The position numbers and the translations under genes are program-made. 64,000 nucleotides of DNA from Microtetraspora sp. NBRC 13810 (GTDB taxonomy: Bacteria; Actinomycetota; Actinomycetes; Streptosporangiales; Streptosporangiaceae), in NCBI RefSeq assembly GCF_030268685.1, contig NZ_BSRQ01000003.1, positions 162,598 to 226,597 of the forward strand, given 5' to 3'. The notes below the pieces were generated by a model. It had not been told where the DNA came from. It ran no database searches and worked only from the letters and a program-made list of their open reading frames with translations. Positions 8,987 through 18,648 of the stretch are shown here, one piece after another. Numbering within the stretch: position 1 is the stretch's first letter; the number at the start of each line of letters is the position of its first letter.

Positions 8987-9511
8987 TCAGTCCAGGCGGC
9001 GCAGCCCGCTCCGGTGCCGGCGGGCCAGGTCGAGATAGGTGGCGACGGCGTAGTCGATCCACTTGGCCTGCGCGCGGCCCGCGTCGAGCCGCAGCCTGGC
9101 CGGCACCCCGACGGCCAGCGCGCCCGCGGGCACGATCATGCCCTCCTTGACCAGGGCCCCGGCGGCCACGACGGCGTCCGGCTCGACCCGGGCGCGGTTC
9201 AGCACGATGGAGCCGGAGCCGATCAGGGCGTGACCCTCCACCACGCACCCCTCCAGGTGCGCGCGGTGCCCCACCACGCAGTCGTCGCCGATGAAGGTCG
9301 GCCACTCCTTGGTGGTGTGCAGCACCGTGCCGTCCTGGATCGAGGTGCGCTCCCCCACCCGGATGACGCCGTGGTCGCCGCGCAGCACCGCGCCCGGCCA
9401 CACCGAGGCGCCCGCGCCCAGGTCCACCGCGCCGATCACCACCGCCTCGGGATGGACGTAGGCGTCCGGATGGATCTGCGGAGTCAGGTCGTCGAGGGCG
9501 TAGACAGGCAT
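8987..9511 (-). CDS. Gamma-carbonic-anhydrase family protein (left-handed beta-helix)
   Basis: A 174-aa cytoplasmic hexapeptide-repeat protein with I/V-GxGxSVWP-type turns (GAGASVWPGAVLRGD). The residues that bind zinc in the gamma-CA family are visible: His in TVLHTT and the pair in VVGHRAHLEG. Length fits the YrdA/PaaY group. In some phenylacetate clusters PaaY-like proteins are thioesterases; here a PaaX-family gene and acyl-CoA genes begin 295 bp away on the other strand, so an acyl-CoA role is possible. Carbonic anhydrase activity is not guaranteed by the metal ligands. Confidence 0.8.
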   Translation of the reverse strand: MPVYALDDLTPQIHPDAYVHPEAVVIGAVDLGAGASVWPGAVLRGDHGVIRVGERTSIQDGTVLHTTKEWPTFIGDDCVVGHRAHLEGCVVEGHALIGSGSIVLNRARVEPDAVVAAGALVKEGMIVPAGALAVGVPARLRLDAGRAQAKWIDYAVATYLDLARRHRSGLRRLD

Positions 9512-9805
9512 GTGTCACTTCCCCAAGTCGGCGGCGATCTCCCGGACGGCGACCCTCCCGATCTTACCGGTGGCCGTCCCGGGCACTCCGTCCAGCCTCA
9601 GCACCGCGCGCGCTCGAAGGCAGGCGTCTCGAAGGACGCCGTCCGCGAGATGGGCGCAGGCGTTGGACGACTCCCCGGACATGACCGTCCCGTCCGCGGG
9701 CGGGCGCGCGGAGATGAACCTCTACGTCTGGAAAGTGTTCCGTCAATGACTTGTAGCATGGGAGCAGTCTTCGGGACGTCCGATCGAGGGGAGACCCGGC
9801 CCGCC

Positions 9806-10672
9806 ATGCCCGCAGCAGCCCGTGAGCCCGCGGCGGCCGAGCCTTCCTACTCCCGGCGCCATCAGGCCGGCACCGGCAGCGCCAGGTCCCTCCTGCTCAC
9901 CGTGTTCGGCGAGTACGTGCTGCCGCACGCCGAGCCGGCCTGGACCTCCACGCTGCTGCACGTGCTCGGCGGGCTGGGCGTGGAGGAGAAGTCCGCCCGC
10001 CAGGCGCTGGCGAGGATGGCCGCGGACGGCTGGGTGGTCGCCGAGCGCGCCGGGCGCCGGGTGCGCTGGGGCCTGACCGAACAAGGCCGGCGGCTGCTGA
10101 CCAAGGGCGCCGAGCGGATCTACTCCTTCGGCCGGGACCCGATCGTCTGGGACGGCCGGTGGCTGGTGCTGATCGTGACCGTGCCGGAGACCAGGCGCGA
10201 GCTGCGTCACCAGTTGCGCACCCGGTTGACCTGGGCCGGGTTCGGCAGCCCCGTGCCGGGCGTCTGGGTCAGCCCGCACGCCTCCTACGAAGCCGAGGCC
10301 AGGCGGATCGCCGAGGAGCTCGGCCTCGCGGCGGCGGCGTTCTCCTTCAGCGGCCCGTACGCGGGCATCGGGTCCGAGCGCACGATGGTCGATCAGGCGT
10401 GGCCGCTGGACGACCTGGCCGCCGGCTACGAGGTCTTCATCCGGGAGTTCGCCGGGGCGCGGCCCGAGCCCGGCGACCCGACGCTCCTCGCGCAGGTCCG
10501 CCTGGTGCACGAGTGGCGGCGGTTCCCGACGATGGACCCTCAGCTCCCGCCGGAGCTGCTGCCGCCCGACTGGGCGGGCGCGCGTGCCGCCGTCGTCTTC
10601 CACGGGCTGCACCGGGCCTGGCTGAGTCCCGCCCGGCGGCAGTGGGCCAGGCTCTCCGCCGCCGGGACGTGA
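9806..10672 (+). CDS. PaaX family transcriptional regulator
   Basis: A 288-aa regulator. The N-terminal winged helix (SLLLTVFGEYVLP, then SARQALARMAADGWVVAERAGRR) and the central part GRWLVLIVTVPETRRELR, GSPVPGVWVSPH match PaaX, the phenylacetyl-CoA-responsive repressor of aerobic phenylacetate degradation. The C-terminal PaaX-C part (LVHEWRRFPTMDPQLPPELL) is complete. ATG 9806 is chosen by homology; a -10-like TAGCAT lies at 9754-9759. The same GTAGCATG octamer occurs before the downstream crotonase, so one regulator may serve both promoters. Probably controls the two acyl-CoA genes that follow. Confidence 0.85.
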   Translation: MPAAAREPAAAEPSYSRRHQAGTGSARSLLLTVFGEYVLPHAEPAWTSTLLHVLGGLGVEEKSARQALARMAADGWVVAERAGRRVRWGLTEQGRRLLTKGAERIYSFGRDPIVWDGRWLVLIVTVPETRRELRHQLRTRLTWAGFGSPVPGVWVSPHASYEAEARRIAEELGLAAAAFSFSGPYAGIGSERTMVDQAWPLDDLAAGYEVFIREFAGARPEPGDPTLLAQVRLVHEWRRFPTMDPQLPPELLPPDWAGARAAVVFHGLHRAWLSPARRQWARLSAAGT

Positions 10673-10749
10673 CCCTCCCACAGTTGACAATTCTCGATAG
10701 TTACATGATGAATGCGTAGCATGTCCGCGTCTGTGGAGAGGAGCCTTCC

Positions 10750-11484
10750 CTGAACGAGACCCTGAGGCTGGAGGAGGGAAGCGACCGGCTGCTGGTCCGG
10801 CTGGACCGCCCGCACGTGCGCAACGCGATCGACGCCGCCACCGTGGCCGAGCTGCACGAGGTCTGCGCCGACCTGGAGCGCCGCCCGCGGGTGCTCGTGC
10901 TGACCGGCTCGGACGGCGTGTTCGCGGCCGGCGCCGACATCCGCGAGCTGCGCGAGCGGCGCAGGGACGACGCGCTGGCCGGCATCAACAGCGGCCTGTT
11001 CGACCGGATCGCCCGGCTGCCGATGCCCACGATCGCCGCGGTGGACGGCCCCGCCCTCGGCGGCGGCGCGGAGCTCGCCTACGCCTGCGACTTCCGGCTG
11101 GCCACCCCGCGGGCGCGGTTCGGCAACCCGGAGACCGGCCTCGGCATCATGGCCGCGGCCGGGGCCACCTGGCGGCTGCGCGAGCTGGTCGGCGAGCCGC
11201 TGGCCAAGGAGATCCTGCTGGCCGGCCGGGTGCTGTCCGCCGAGGAGGCGCACGCGGTCCGGCTGGTCAACGAGCTGGTCCCGGCGGAGGAGCTGCTCGA
11301 CGCCGCCGACCGGTGGGCCGGCCGGATCCTGAAGAACGCCCCGCTGGCGCTGCGCCTGACCAAGCTGGCCCTCGCCGCCCCGCCGGGCGCGCACCCCCAG
11401 TTCGACAACATCGCCCAGGCCGTACTGTTCGAGACCGAGGAGAAGCACGAGCGCATGACCGCCTTCCTGGAGCGTCGCCGATGA
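10750..11484 (+). CDS. Enoyl-CoA hydratase/isomerase family protein, probable CTG start
   Basis: A crotonase-fold enzyme. The oxyanion-hole segments are visible: FAAGADIRELRE and AVDGPALGGGAELAYACDFR, the latter with the hydratase-type Glu. From CTG 10750 the protein is 244 aa and begins NETLRLEEGSDRLLVRLDRP, the normal crotonase N-terminus. An in-frame TAG at 10717 and no ATG, GTG or TTG before GTG 10816 leave CTG as the only start that keeps this first strand; AGGAG lies 6 nt upstream of it. The stop overlaps the next start (ATGA). It likely hydrates an enoyl-CoA in an aromatic or fatty-acid degradation pathway under PaaX control. Confidence 0.8.
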   Translation: MNETLRLEEGSDRLLVRLDRPHVRNAIDAATVAELHEVCADLERRPRVLVLTGSDGVFAAGADIRELRERRRDDALAGINSGLFDRIARLPMPTIAAVDGPALGGGAELAYACDFRLATPRARFGNPETGLGIMAAAGATWRLRELVGEPLAKEILLAGRVLSAEEAHAVRLVNELVPAEELLDAADRWAGRILKNAPLALRLTKLALAAPPGAHPQFDNIAQAVLFETEEKHERMTAFLERRR

Positions 11485-12335
11485 CGCCCGAACTCACCGG
11501 AGTGCTCGGCGGCGGCCGGATGGGCGTGGGCATCGCGCACGCCTTCCTGCTGGCCGGCGGCACCGTACGTCTCGCCGAGGTGGACGCGGGCACGGCCGAG
11601 GCGGCCCGCGCCAGGGTGGCCAGGGCCGTCGAGGCGAGCGCCGAGCGCGGCAAGCTCGGCGCGCCCGTGCCGGACGTGCTCGCCCGGCTGGAGGCGACCG
11701 TCGGCCCGGACTCCCTGGCCGGCTGCGACCTGGTGATCGAGGCGGTCCCCGAGGACCCCGCCCTCAAGGCGCGCGTCCTCGGCGCCCTGTCCGCCGCCCT
11801 GTCCCCGGACGCGACGATCGCCACGAACACCAGCAGCCTGTCCGTGGGCGAGCTGGCCAACGCGATCGACCGTCCGGAGCGCTTCCTCGGTCTGCACTTC
11901 TTCAACCCGGTCCCGGCGAGCGCGCTGGTGGAGATCGTGACCGGGGAGCGTACCGCGCCCGGCCTGGCGGACCGCGCCGGCGACTGGGTGCGCGCCCTGG
12001 GCAAGACGCCCATCGTCGTACGCGACTCCCCCGGCTTCGCCAGCAGCCGTCTCGGCGTCGCCCTCGGCCTGGAGGCGATCCGGATGGTGGCGGAGGGCGT
12101 GGCCTCGCCCGAGGACATCGACGCCGCCATGACGCTCGGCTACAAGCACCCGGTCGGCCCGTTGCGGCTGACCGACCTCGTCGGCCTCGACGTGCGGCTC
12201 GGCATCGCCGAATACCTCGCCTCGACGCTCGGCGAGCGTTTCGCCCCGCCCGCCCTGCTGCGCGAGAAGGTCGCCAGGGGCGAGCTGGGCCGCAAGAGCG
12301 GCCGGGGCTTCTACTCCTGGGACGACACCCCGTGA
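11481..12335 (+). CDS. 3-hydroxyacyl-CoA dehydrogenase (3-hydroxybutyryl-CoA dehydrogenase type)
   Basis: A 284-aa NAD(P)-dependent enzyme. The Rossmann glycine motif is GVLGGGRMGVGIAHAF, followed by LVIEAVPED, the catalytic-region NTSSL, GLHFFNPVP with the active-site His, and a C-terminal helical domain with DAAMTLGYKHPVGPL. It overlaps the crotonase by 4 bp. Together the two genes would convert an enoyl-CoA to a 3-oxoacyl-CoA, as PaaH does with PaaF/G. No thiolase is next to it. Confidence 0.88.
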   Translation: MTPELTGVLGGGRMGVGIAHAFLLAGGTVRLAEVDAGTAEAARARVARAVEASAERGKLGAPVPDVLARLEATVGPDSLAGCDLVIEAVPEDPALKARVLGALSAALSPDATIATNTSSLSVGELANAIDRPERFLGLHFFNPVPASALVEIVTGERTAPGLADRAGDWVRALGKTPIVVRDSPGFASSRLGVALGLEAIRMVAEGVASPEDIDAAMTLGYKHPVGPLRLTDLVGLDVRLGIAEYLASTLGERFAPPALLREKVARGELGRKSGRGFYSWDDTP

Positions 12336-12353
12336 CCCGGCGTTGCGGGCGGC

Positions 12354-12980
12354 TCAGAGCAGCCCGCCGGCGGTGCCCAGGGAAGCGCCGGTGACCCTGG
12401 ACGGGAGCGCCGAGGCCGCGCCGGTCCTGGCGTCCCCGATCTTCGGGTCGGCCCAGTCCAGCATCTCCGCCATGCCGGTCGCGCGCGCCGGGCCCTCCTC
12501 CGCCCACGGGCCGCGGGCCGCCGGGAAGTCGTCGTGGCCGGCGTAGTGGCCGCGGTCCTCCGCGGGACGCCAGTACGCCGGATGATCCGGGTAAGCCGGG
12601 TAGCCCGCGTAGCCCCGGCCGGTGCCCGCGGCGGTCGCCTGGCTCACCGCGCCGGTGGGGGCGGCCGTGTCACGGGGGCGGGGCACGATCTGCACGACAA
12701 CCGTCTGCCGGGCCTGACCGTTGACGTTGTGGGCGCGGTTCTGGCCGACGTTGCTGCGGTTCAGCGCGCGGGTGAGGGCGCGGGTGAGCGACCGGTTCCA
12801 GCTCCGGCCGCGGTGCCGGTCCCAGCCTCCGCGTCGCGCGCCGTGGTGCTTGTCCTTCGTCAGCGTGGGGCTCGACACACCGGCATGCGCGGCACCGGTC
12901 ACGGCGCTCAGGCCGACGACGCCGCCCGCGAGAACGGCACTGACGGCGAGCGTGCTCACGGCCTTTCTGAGGTCAGGCAT
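12354..12980 (-). CDS. Exported protein of unknown function, basic and Asn/Arg-rich
   Basis: A 208-aa protein with a signal peptide (VSTLAVSAVLAGGVVGLSAV, cleavage near AHAG). The mature part has a basic stretch with NRSLTRALTRALNRSNVGQNR, then Tyr/Pro-rich GYPAYPDHPAYW. I recognise no family. ATG 12980 has GGGGG 7 nt upstream; GTG 12983 is also in frame. Convergent with the dehydrogenase gene. Confidence 0.65.
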   Translation of the reverse strand: MPDLRKAVSTLAVSAVLAGGVVGLSAVTGAAHAGVSSPTLTKDKHHGARRGGWDRHRGRSWNRSLTRALTRALNRSNVGQNRAHNVNGQARQTVVVQIVPRPRDTAAPTGAVSQATAAGTGRGYAGYPAYPDHPAYWRPAEDRGHYAGHDDFPAARGPWAEEGPARATGMAEMLDWADPKIGDARTGAASALPSRVTGASLGTAGGLL

Positions 12981-13720
12981 CACGTATCCCCCTTACGAAA
13001 TGCTTTGGCTGTTCGGGAAAGGTCATCCCACTTGTCTTGTTCTCCCAGCTTGATGTACGACAAACGCACATCGTCTGCTTTTGACCTCAAGTTACGATCT
13101 TGTCGCATGATTCGACACGGTATTTCGTGAATTTCCCCCCGACGCGAGCGCCCCGACCTTACCCGCCACCACCCGGCCACCCGGCCCGCACCCCCACGCC
13201 GTCAACCCATCCGCCCGCCTTTTCGAGATATGTCCAGATTCACTCGCCCGTAAGTCATTACCAGCGCCAATTCCGCTAACCCACCCACATATCGACATCA
13301 GACCTCAACCGTACCCATCAACCAATTACCCACCCCTTTCGCGAAACCCTGCAAACCACCCAAGCCACCCGATAGCACCTGATCAGCGGCACTCCCCTGG
13401 ACGGCGGCACGGCATCCCGGCGCCGCCCGCCCCGGACGCGCGCCCGCGAGCGCTCCGGACCTTCCGCCGGGAGCGGAAGTCGCGAGCACCGTTCGGTGAA
13501 GTGAACGCCGATCGTTGCCCTCTATCGGCCTCGGGCCGCACCCGGCACGTCAAGCGGAAGCCAAAATTGGTCATGTCCGCCTATAGTTTTGGTCGAATAT
13601 CCGTCTTTGACGTTTTTAGCAGCCCTTGCAGTGACTCTAGGCAAATAGTGTCTTGAACTATTGGACTCTGCCGTGACGGCGGGGACCGGCCGGCCGTGAG
13701 CAGGGACAGGGAGGGATAGG
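12981..13720. other. 740-bp gene-free, lower-GC region
   Basis: No ORF here has family resemblance or a convincing start. Base composition is clearly lower in G+C than the flanks, as in promoter-rich DNA. Near the kinase end there are two inverted repeats: CCAAAA/TTTTGG about 13561-13592 and AATAGT-N7-ACTATT at 13644-13662, the latter 59 bp upstream of the histidine kinase start. The left part holds the promoter of the exported protein. Confidence 0.5.
13644..13662. promoter_or_regulatory. Inverted repeat upstream of the histidine kinase gene
   Basis: AATAGT, seven bases, then ACTATT gives perfect 6-bp arms, in an AT-rich stretch 59 bp before the GTG start of the kinase. It could be a regulator site; which protein binds it is unknown. 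Confidence 0.35.
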
Positions 13721-15556
<1,836 letters not shown>

Positions 15557-15558
<2 letters not shown>

Positions 15559-15655
15559 GTCGCGCGGAGAAGCCCCTGAAGGTCCCGGTAGGTCACGCGG
15601 AGGAGCCCCTGAAGGTCCCCGCAGGTCACGCGGAGGAACCCCCGAGGGCAAAGGC
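15557..15655. repeat. 33-bp tandem repeat, three copies
   Basis: Units begin at 15557, 15590 and 15623 with AGGTCrCGCGGAG and contain AAGCCCCTGAAGGTCCC-like cores; the third is shortened. The 3' end of the VOC gene (GGAGCCCCTG) is itself the tail of such a unit, so the array probably grew by slippage from the gene end. The unit length is a whole number of codons. Confidence 0.75.
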
Positions 15656-15798
15656 TTCCCATGCGCAGGGCAATGAGGCCGGGCCGGGAGGCCGTGGCAC
15701 GGCACCATGGGCTGGTCGTGCCGTACGGATGCCGGAGGTGCAGCAGTGACCGGACGCCAGCAGCCCCGCCGCGCCCTGCCGTGCGGCGATTTCCATGG

Positions 15799-15844
15799 AT
15801 TCCCAGTAGGGAATATTGACTTTGGGTCGCGGCGTGCTTAACGT
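15799..15844 (+). promoter_or_regulatory. Promoter with overlapping inverted repeat for the sulfur ABC operon
   Basis: TTGACT (15816-15821), 17 bp, then TAACGT (15839-15844) is a strong sigma-70-type promoter. Directly upstream of the -35 box, ATTCCC-AGTA-GGGAAT (15799-15814) is a perfect inverted repeat and a likely regulator site. Transcription would start about 15851, at the leader-peptide ATG. Confidence 0.7.
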
Positions 15845-15851
15845 CATGACC

Positions 15852-15935
15852 ATGAGTCAAGGGATGTACTTGACCCGGCGCGCGCATGTCGACCTCTGCC
15901 ATGTCGCCAGCGCCCAGTGTCGCCGCCCTTCGTAG
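15852..15935 (+). CDS. Cys-containing leader peptide of the sulfonate-type ABC operon
   Basis: A 27-codon ORF reads MSQGMYLTRRAHVDL, then CHVASAQCRRPS and a stop. It matches the actinobacterial leader-peptide pattern xTRRxHVDLxRVxSAxCR found upstream of sulfur-acquisition genes. The ATG lies 7 nt after the -10 box, so the message is leaderless. The stop is 64 nt before the substrate-binding protein. Ribosome stalling at the two Cys codons under cysteine shortage is the likely control mechanism, inferred from the family; no clean terminator hairpin was identified in the gap, so control may act on translation or Rho. Confidence 0.75.
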   Translation: MSQGMYLTRRAHVDLCHVASAQCRRPS

Positions 15936-15999
15936 CTCGAGCACCGCGGTCCGCCGGCCGGGCCGCCGCCGCACGCCTTCAGCCACCTAAGGGCCACAT

Positions 16000-17064
16000 A
16001 TGTCTCCTCCACCGTCCCGGCGAGCCTTATCCGGGCTCGCAGCCGTCCTCCTGCTGTCGATCGCCGCGCTCACCTCGTGCGCCACCGCCGGCGAACAAGC
16101 CTCGGGGCCCGCTCTCGCGCTCGACGCGCCGCTGCCGGCCGAGGTCCCCCCGGGCACCCGGCTCAGGGTGGGCGATCCCCAGACCCAGGTCGCCCTCCGG
16201 CTGTCCGGCGAGATCGACAAGTTCTCCTTCGACGTCGAATGGGCCAACCTCTCCGGCGGCCCGCAGACCACGGAGGCGTTCCGCGCCGACGCGCTGGACG
16301 TCGGCGCCGTCGCCGAGATCCCGGCGATCCACGCCACCTGGACCGGCCTGCCCGTGAAGATCGTCGCCTCCAGGTTCAAGCAGGACCCCCTCAACCATCC
16401 CACCTACGAACTCGGCATCGCCCCCGGCGCCGACGTCACCACCCTGGCCGGCCTGCGCGGCAAGAAGATCGCTTACAGCCCCGGCCAGGCGCAGGGCGCG
16501 CTCGTGCTGCGCATCCTGCGCAAGGCCGGGCTGACCAGTGAGGACGTGACGTTCGTCGAGCTGCCGAGCACCGGCGACGTCTACGTCAACGCGCTGGCGA
16601 GCAAGCAGGTGGACGCGGCCCCGCTCGGCGGCGTCAACATCAAGCGCTACGTCACCAAGTACGGCGCGGACGGCGCCACCACCATCCGGCACGGCATCCG
16701 CGACGACCCCGCCCACCTCTACGTCCGGACCGAGACGCTCAAGGACCCGGCCAAGGCCGCGGCCATCCGCGAGTACGTCCGGGCGTGGGCGCGCGCCGCG
16801 GTGTGGATCGACGAGCACCCGCAAGAGTGGATCGAGGGCTACTACGTCAAGGACCAGGGCCTGACCGCCGCCGACGGCGACTACCTCGTCAAGCTGGCCG
16901 GATCCCCGGAGATCCCGGCGAACTGGGACGACGTCATCGCCCGGCACCAGGAGACGGTCGGGCTCCTCGCCGCCGAGACAGGCAACCCGGTGCTGGACGC
17001 CCGGGACCTCTACGACCTGCGGTTCGCGTCCGTGGCGGCCGACGCGCTGAAGGAGGGCGCCTGA
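16000..17064 (+). CDS. ABC transporter substrate-binding lipoprotein, sulfonate/taurine/nitrate type
   Basis: A 354-aa lipoprotein: signal peptide with lipobox LTSC (Cys27), then the SsuA/THI5-like fold with GLRGKKIAYSPGQAQGALVLR and DVYVNALASKQVDAAPLGG. The protein would capture a sulfur-containing organic acid outside the membrane. It is first in the operon and is preceded by the Cys-containing leader peptide, which favours a sulfur source over nitrate. The permease begins 1 bp after its stop. The exact ligand (alkanesulfonate, taurine, sulfate ester, dimethyl sulfone-type compound) is open. Confidence 0.82.
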   Translation: MSPPPSRRALSGLAAVLLLSIAALTSCATAGEQASGPALALDAPLPAEVPPGTRLRVGDPQTQVALRLSGEIDKFSFDVEWANLSGGPQTTEAFRADALDVGAVAEIPAIHATWTGLPVKIVASRFKQDPLNHPTYELGIAPGADVTTLAGLRGKKIAYSPGQAQGALVLRILRKAGLTSEDVTFVELPSTGDVYVNALASKQVDAAPLGGVNIKRYVTKYGADGATTIRHGIRDDPAHLYVRTETLKDPAKAAAIREYVRAWARAAVWIDEHPQEWIEGYYVKDQGLTAADGDYLVKLAGSPEIPANWDDVIARHQETVGLLAAETGNPVLDARDLYDLRFASVAADALKEGA

Positions 17065-17065
17065 C

Positions 17066-17926
17066 ATGGACACCCAGACCACCGACGCCCCGGCCGCCGT
17101 CCCTCCCCGCACGACGCCGCCCCGCCCGGTCCTGAGAACCGTCCGCGCCCGCCGCCGCCTCGGGCCGGGCAGGCGCATCAGGTTCGGCTTCCTGCTCGGC
17201 CCGCTGCTCCTGCTGACCGCCTGGACGCTGGGCTCGGCGGCGGGGCTGCTGGACGGCAGGTTCCTGCCCGCGCCGTGGACGATCCTGGGCACCGCCGGCG
17301 ACCTGATCGCCAGCGGGCGGCTGCAGGAGCACCTGCTCTCCTCGCTGCGACGGGCCGGGCTCGGGCTCGGGCTCGGCATCGCGCTCGGCACCGTCCTCGC
17401 GCTCGTGTCCGGGCTCAGCCGCTGGGGGGAGGCCGTCGTCGACGGGCCGGTCCAGATCAAGCGGGCGATCCCGGCGCTGGCGCTGATGCCGCTGCTGATC
17501 CTGTGGCTCGGCATCGGCGAGGTGATGAAGGTCACCACGATCACGCTGGGCGTCCTCGTGCCCATCTACATCCACACGCACAACGGCCTGCGCGGCATCG
17601 ACAACCGCTACGCGGAGCTGGCCGAGACGCTCGGGCTCACCCACCGGACGTTCGTCCGCAGGGTCGTGCTGCCCGGCGCGCTGCCGGGATTCCTGGTCGG
17701 CATGCGCTTCGCGGTCACCTCCGCCTGGCTGTTCCTGGCCGTCGTCGAGCAGATCAACTCGACCAGCGGCATCGGCTACATGATGGAGCTGGCGCGTACC
17801 TACGGGCAGACCGACGTCATCCTCGTCGGCCTCGTCATCTACGGGCTGCTCGGCCTGTTCTCCGATGGCCTGGTCCGTTACGTGCAGAGGAGGGCGCTGG
17901 CATGGCGGCGCACCCTGGAGGACTGA
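17066..17926 (+). CDS. ABC transporter permease, SsuC-like
   Basis: A 286-aa inner-membrane permease with about six hydrophobic segments and the cytoplasmic EAA-type loop AELAETLGLTHRTFVRRVVLPGALPGFLVG, of which ELAETLG...LPGALPG is diagnostic. It follows the binding protein without a gap and overlaps the ATPase gene by 25 bp. It forms the channel of the importer. Confidence 0.87.
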   Translation: MDTQTTDAPAAVPPRTTPPRPVLRTVRARRRLGPGRRIRFGFLLGPLLLLTAWTLGSAAGLLDGRFLPAPWTILGTAGDLIASGRLQEHLLSSLRRAGLGLGLGIALGTVLALVSGLSRWGEAVVDGPVQIKRAIPALALMPLLILWLGIGEVMKVTTITLGVLVPIYIHTHNGLRGIDNRYAELAETLGLTHRTFVRRVVLPGALPGFLVGMRFAVTSAWLFLAVVEQINSTSGIGYMMELARTYGQTDVILVGLVIYGLLGLFSDGLVRYVQRRALAWRRTLED

Positions 17927-18648
17927 GCACGGCGGCGCCCGCCGTACGGATCGGCGGCCTGACCCGCGCGTACGGCGAGCGGACCGTGCTGGACGCGCTG
18001 GACCTGGAGATCGCGCCGGGCGAGTTCGTCGCGCTGCTCGGGCAGAGCGGATCGGGCAAGAGCACCCTGCTGCGCGCCCTGGCCGGCCTGGACTACGAGG
18101 TGGCGGGCACGGGATCCGTCGAGGTTCCCGGCAAGGTCTCGGTCGTCTTCCAGGACTCGCGGCTGCTGCCCTGGGGGCGGGTGCTGGACAACGTCGTGCT
18201 CGGCCTGGAAGGAGCGGATGCCGCCGCGCGCGGCCGGGACGCCCTGGCCGAGGTGGGCCTCGCCGGGCGGGAGCGCGCCTGGCCGAGCGAGCTGTCCGGC
18301 GGCGAGCAGCAGCGCGTGGCGCTGGCCCGCTCGCTGGTCCGCGACCCGGAACTGCTGCTCGCCGACGAGCCGTTCGGCGCGCTGGACGCCCTGACCAGGA
18401 TCCGCATGCACGCGCTGCTGCGCCGGTTGTGCGACCGGCACCGGCCCGCGGTGCTGCTGGTCACGCACGACGTCGACGAGGCGATCGTGCTCGCCGACCG
18501 GGTGCTCGTCCTGGACGAGGGGCGCGTGGCGGCCGAGCGGACCATCGATCTCGAATCCCCGCGGAACTCCGCCGACCCACGGTTCGCCGAGGTCCGCGCC
18601 CATCTGCTGGGCGCCCTCGGCGTGACCGGAGAACGGGACCTGGATTGA
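17902..18648 (+). CDS. ABC transporter ATP-binding protein, SsuB-like
   Basis: A 248-aa ATPase: Walker A GQSGSGKST, Q-loop VVFQDSRLLPW (the LLPW form is typical of sulfonate/taurine/nitrate importers), signature LSGGEQQRVALARS, Walker B LLLADEPFGALD and H-loop LVTHDVDEA. ATG 17902 with GAGGAGGG just upstream starts inside the permease gene. The stop overlaps the next start (TTGA). It powers the importer. Confidence 0.9.
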   Translation: MAAHPGGLSTAAPAVRIGGLTRAYGERTVLDALDLEIAPGEFVALLGQSGSGKSTLLRALAGLDYEVAGTGSVEVPGKVSVVFQDSRLLPWGRVLDNVVLGLEGADAAARGRDALAEVGLAGRERAWPSELSGGEQQRVALARSLVRDPELLLADEPFGALDALTRIRMHALLRRLCDRHRPAVLLVTHDVDEAIVLADRVLVLDEGRVAAERTIDLESPRNSADPRFAEVRAHLLGALGVTGERDLD

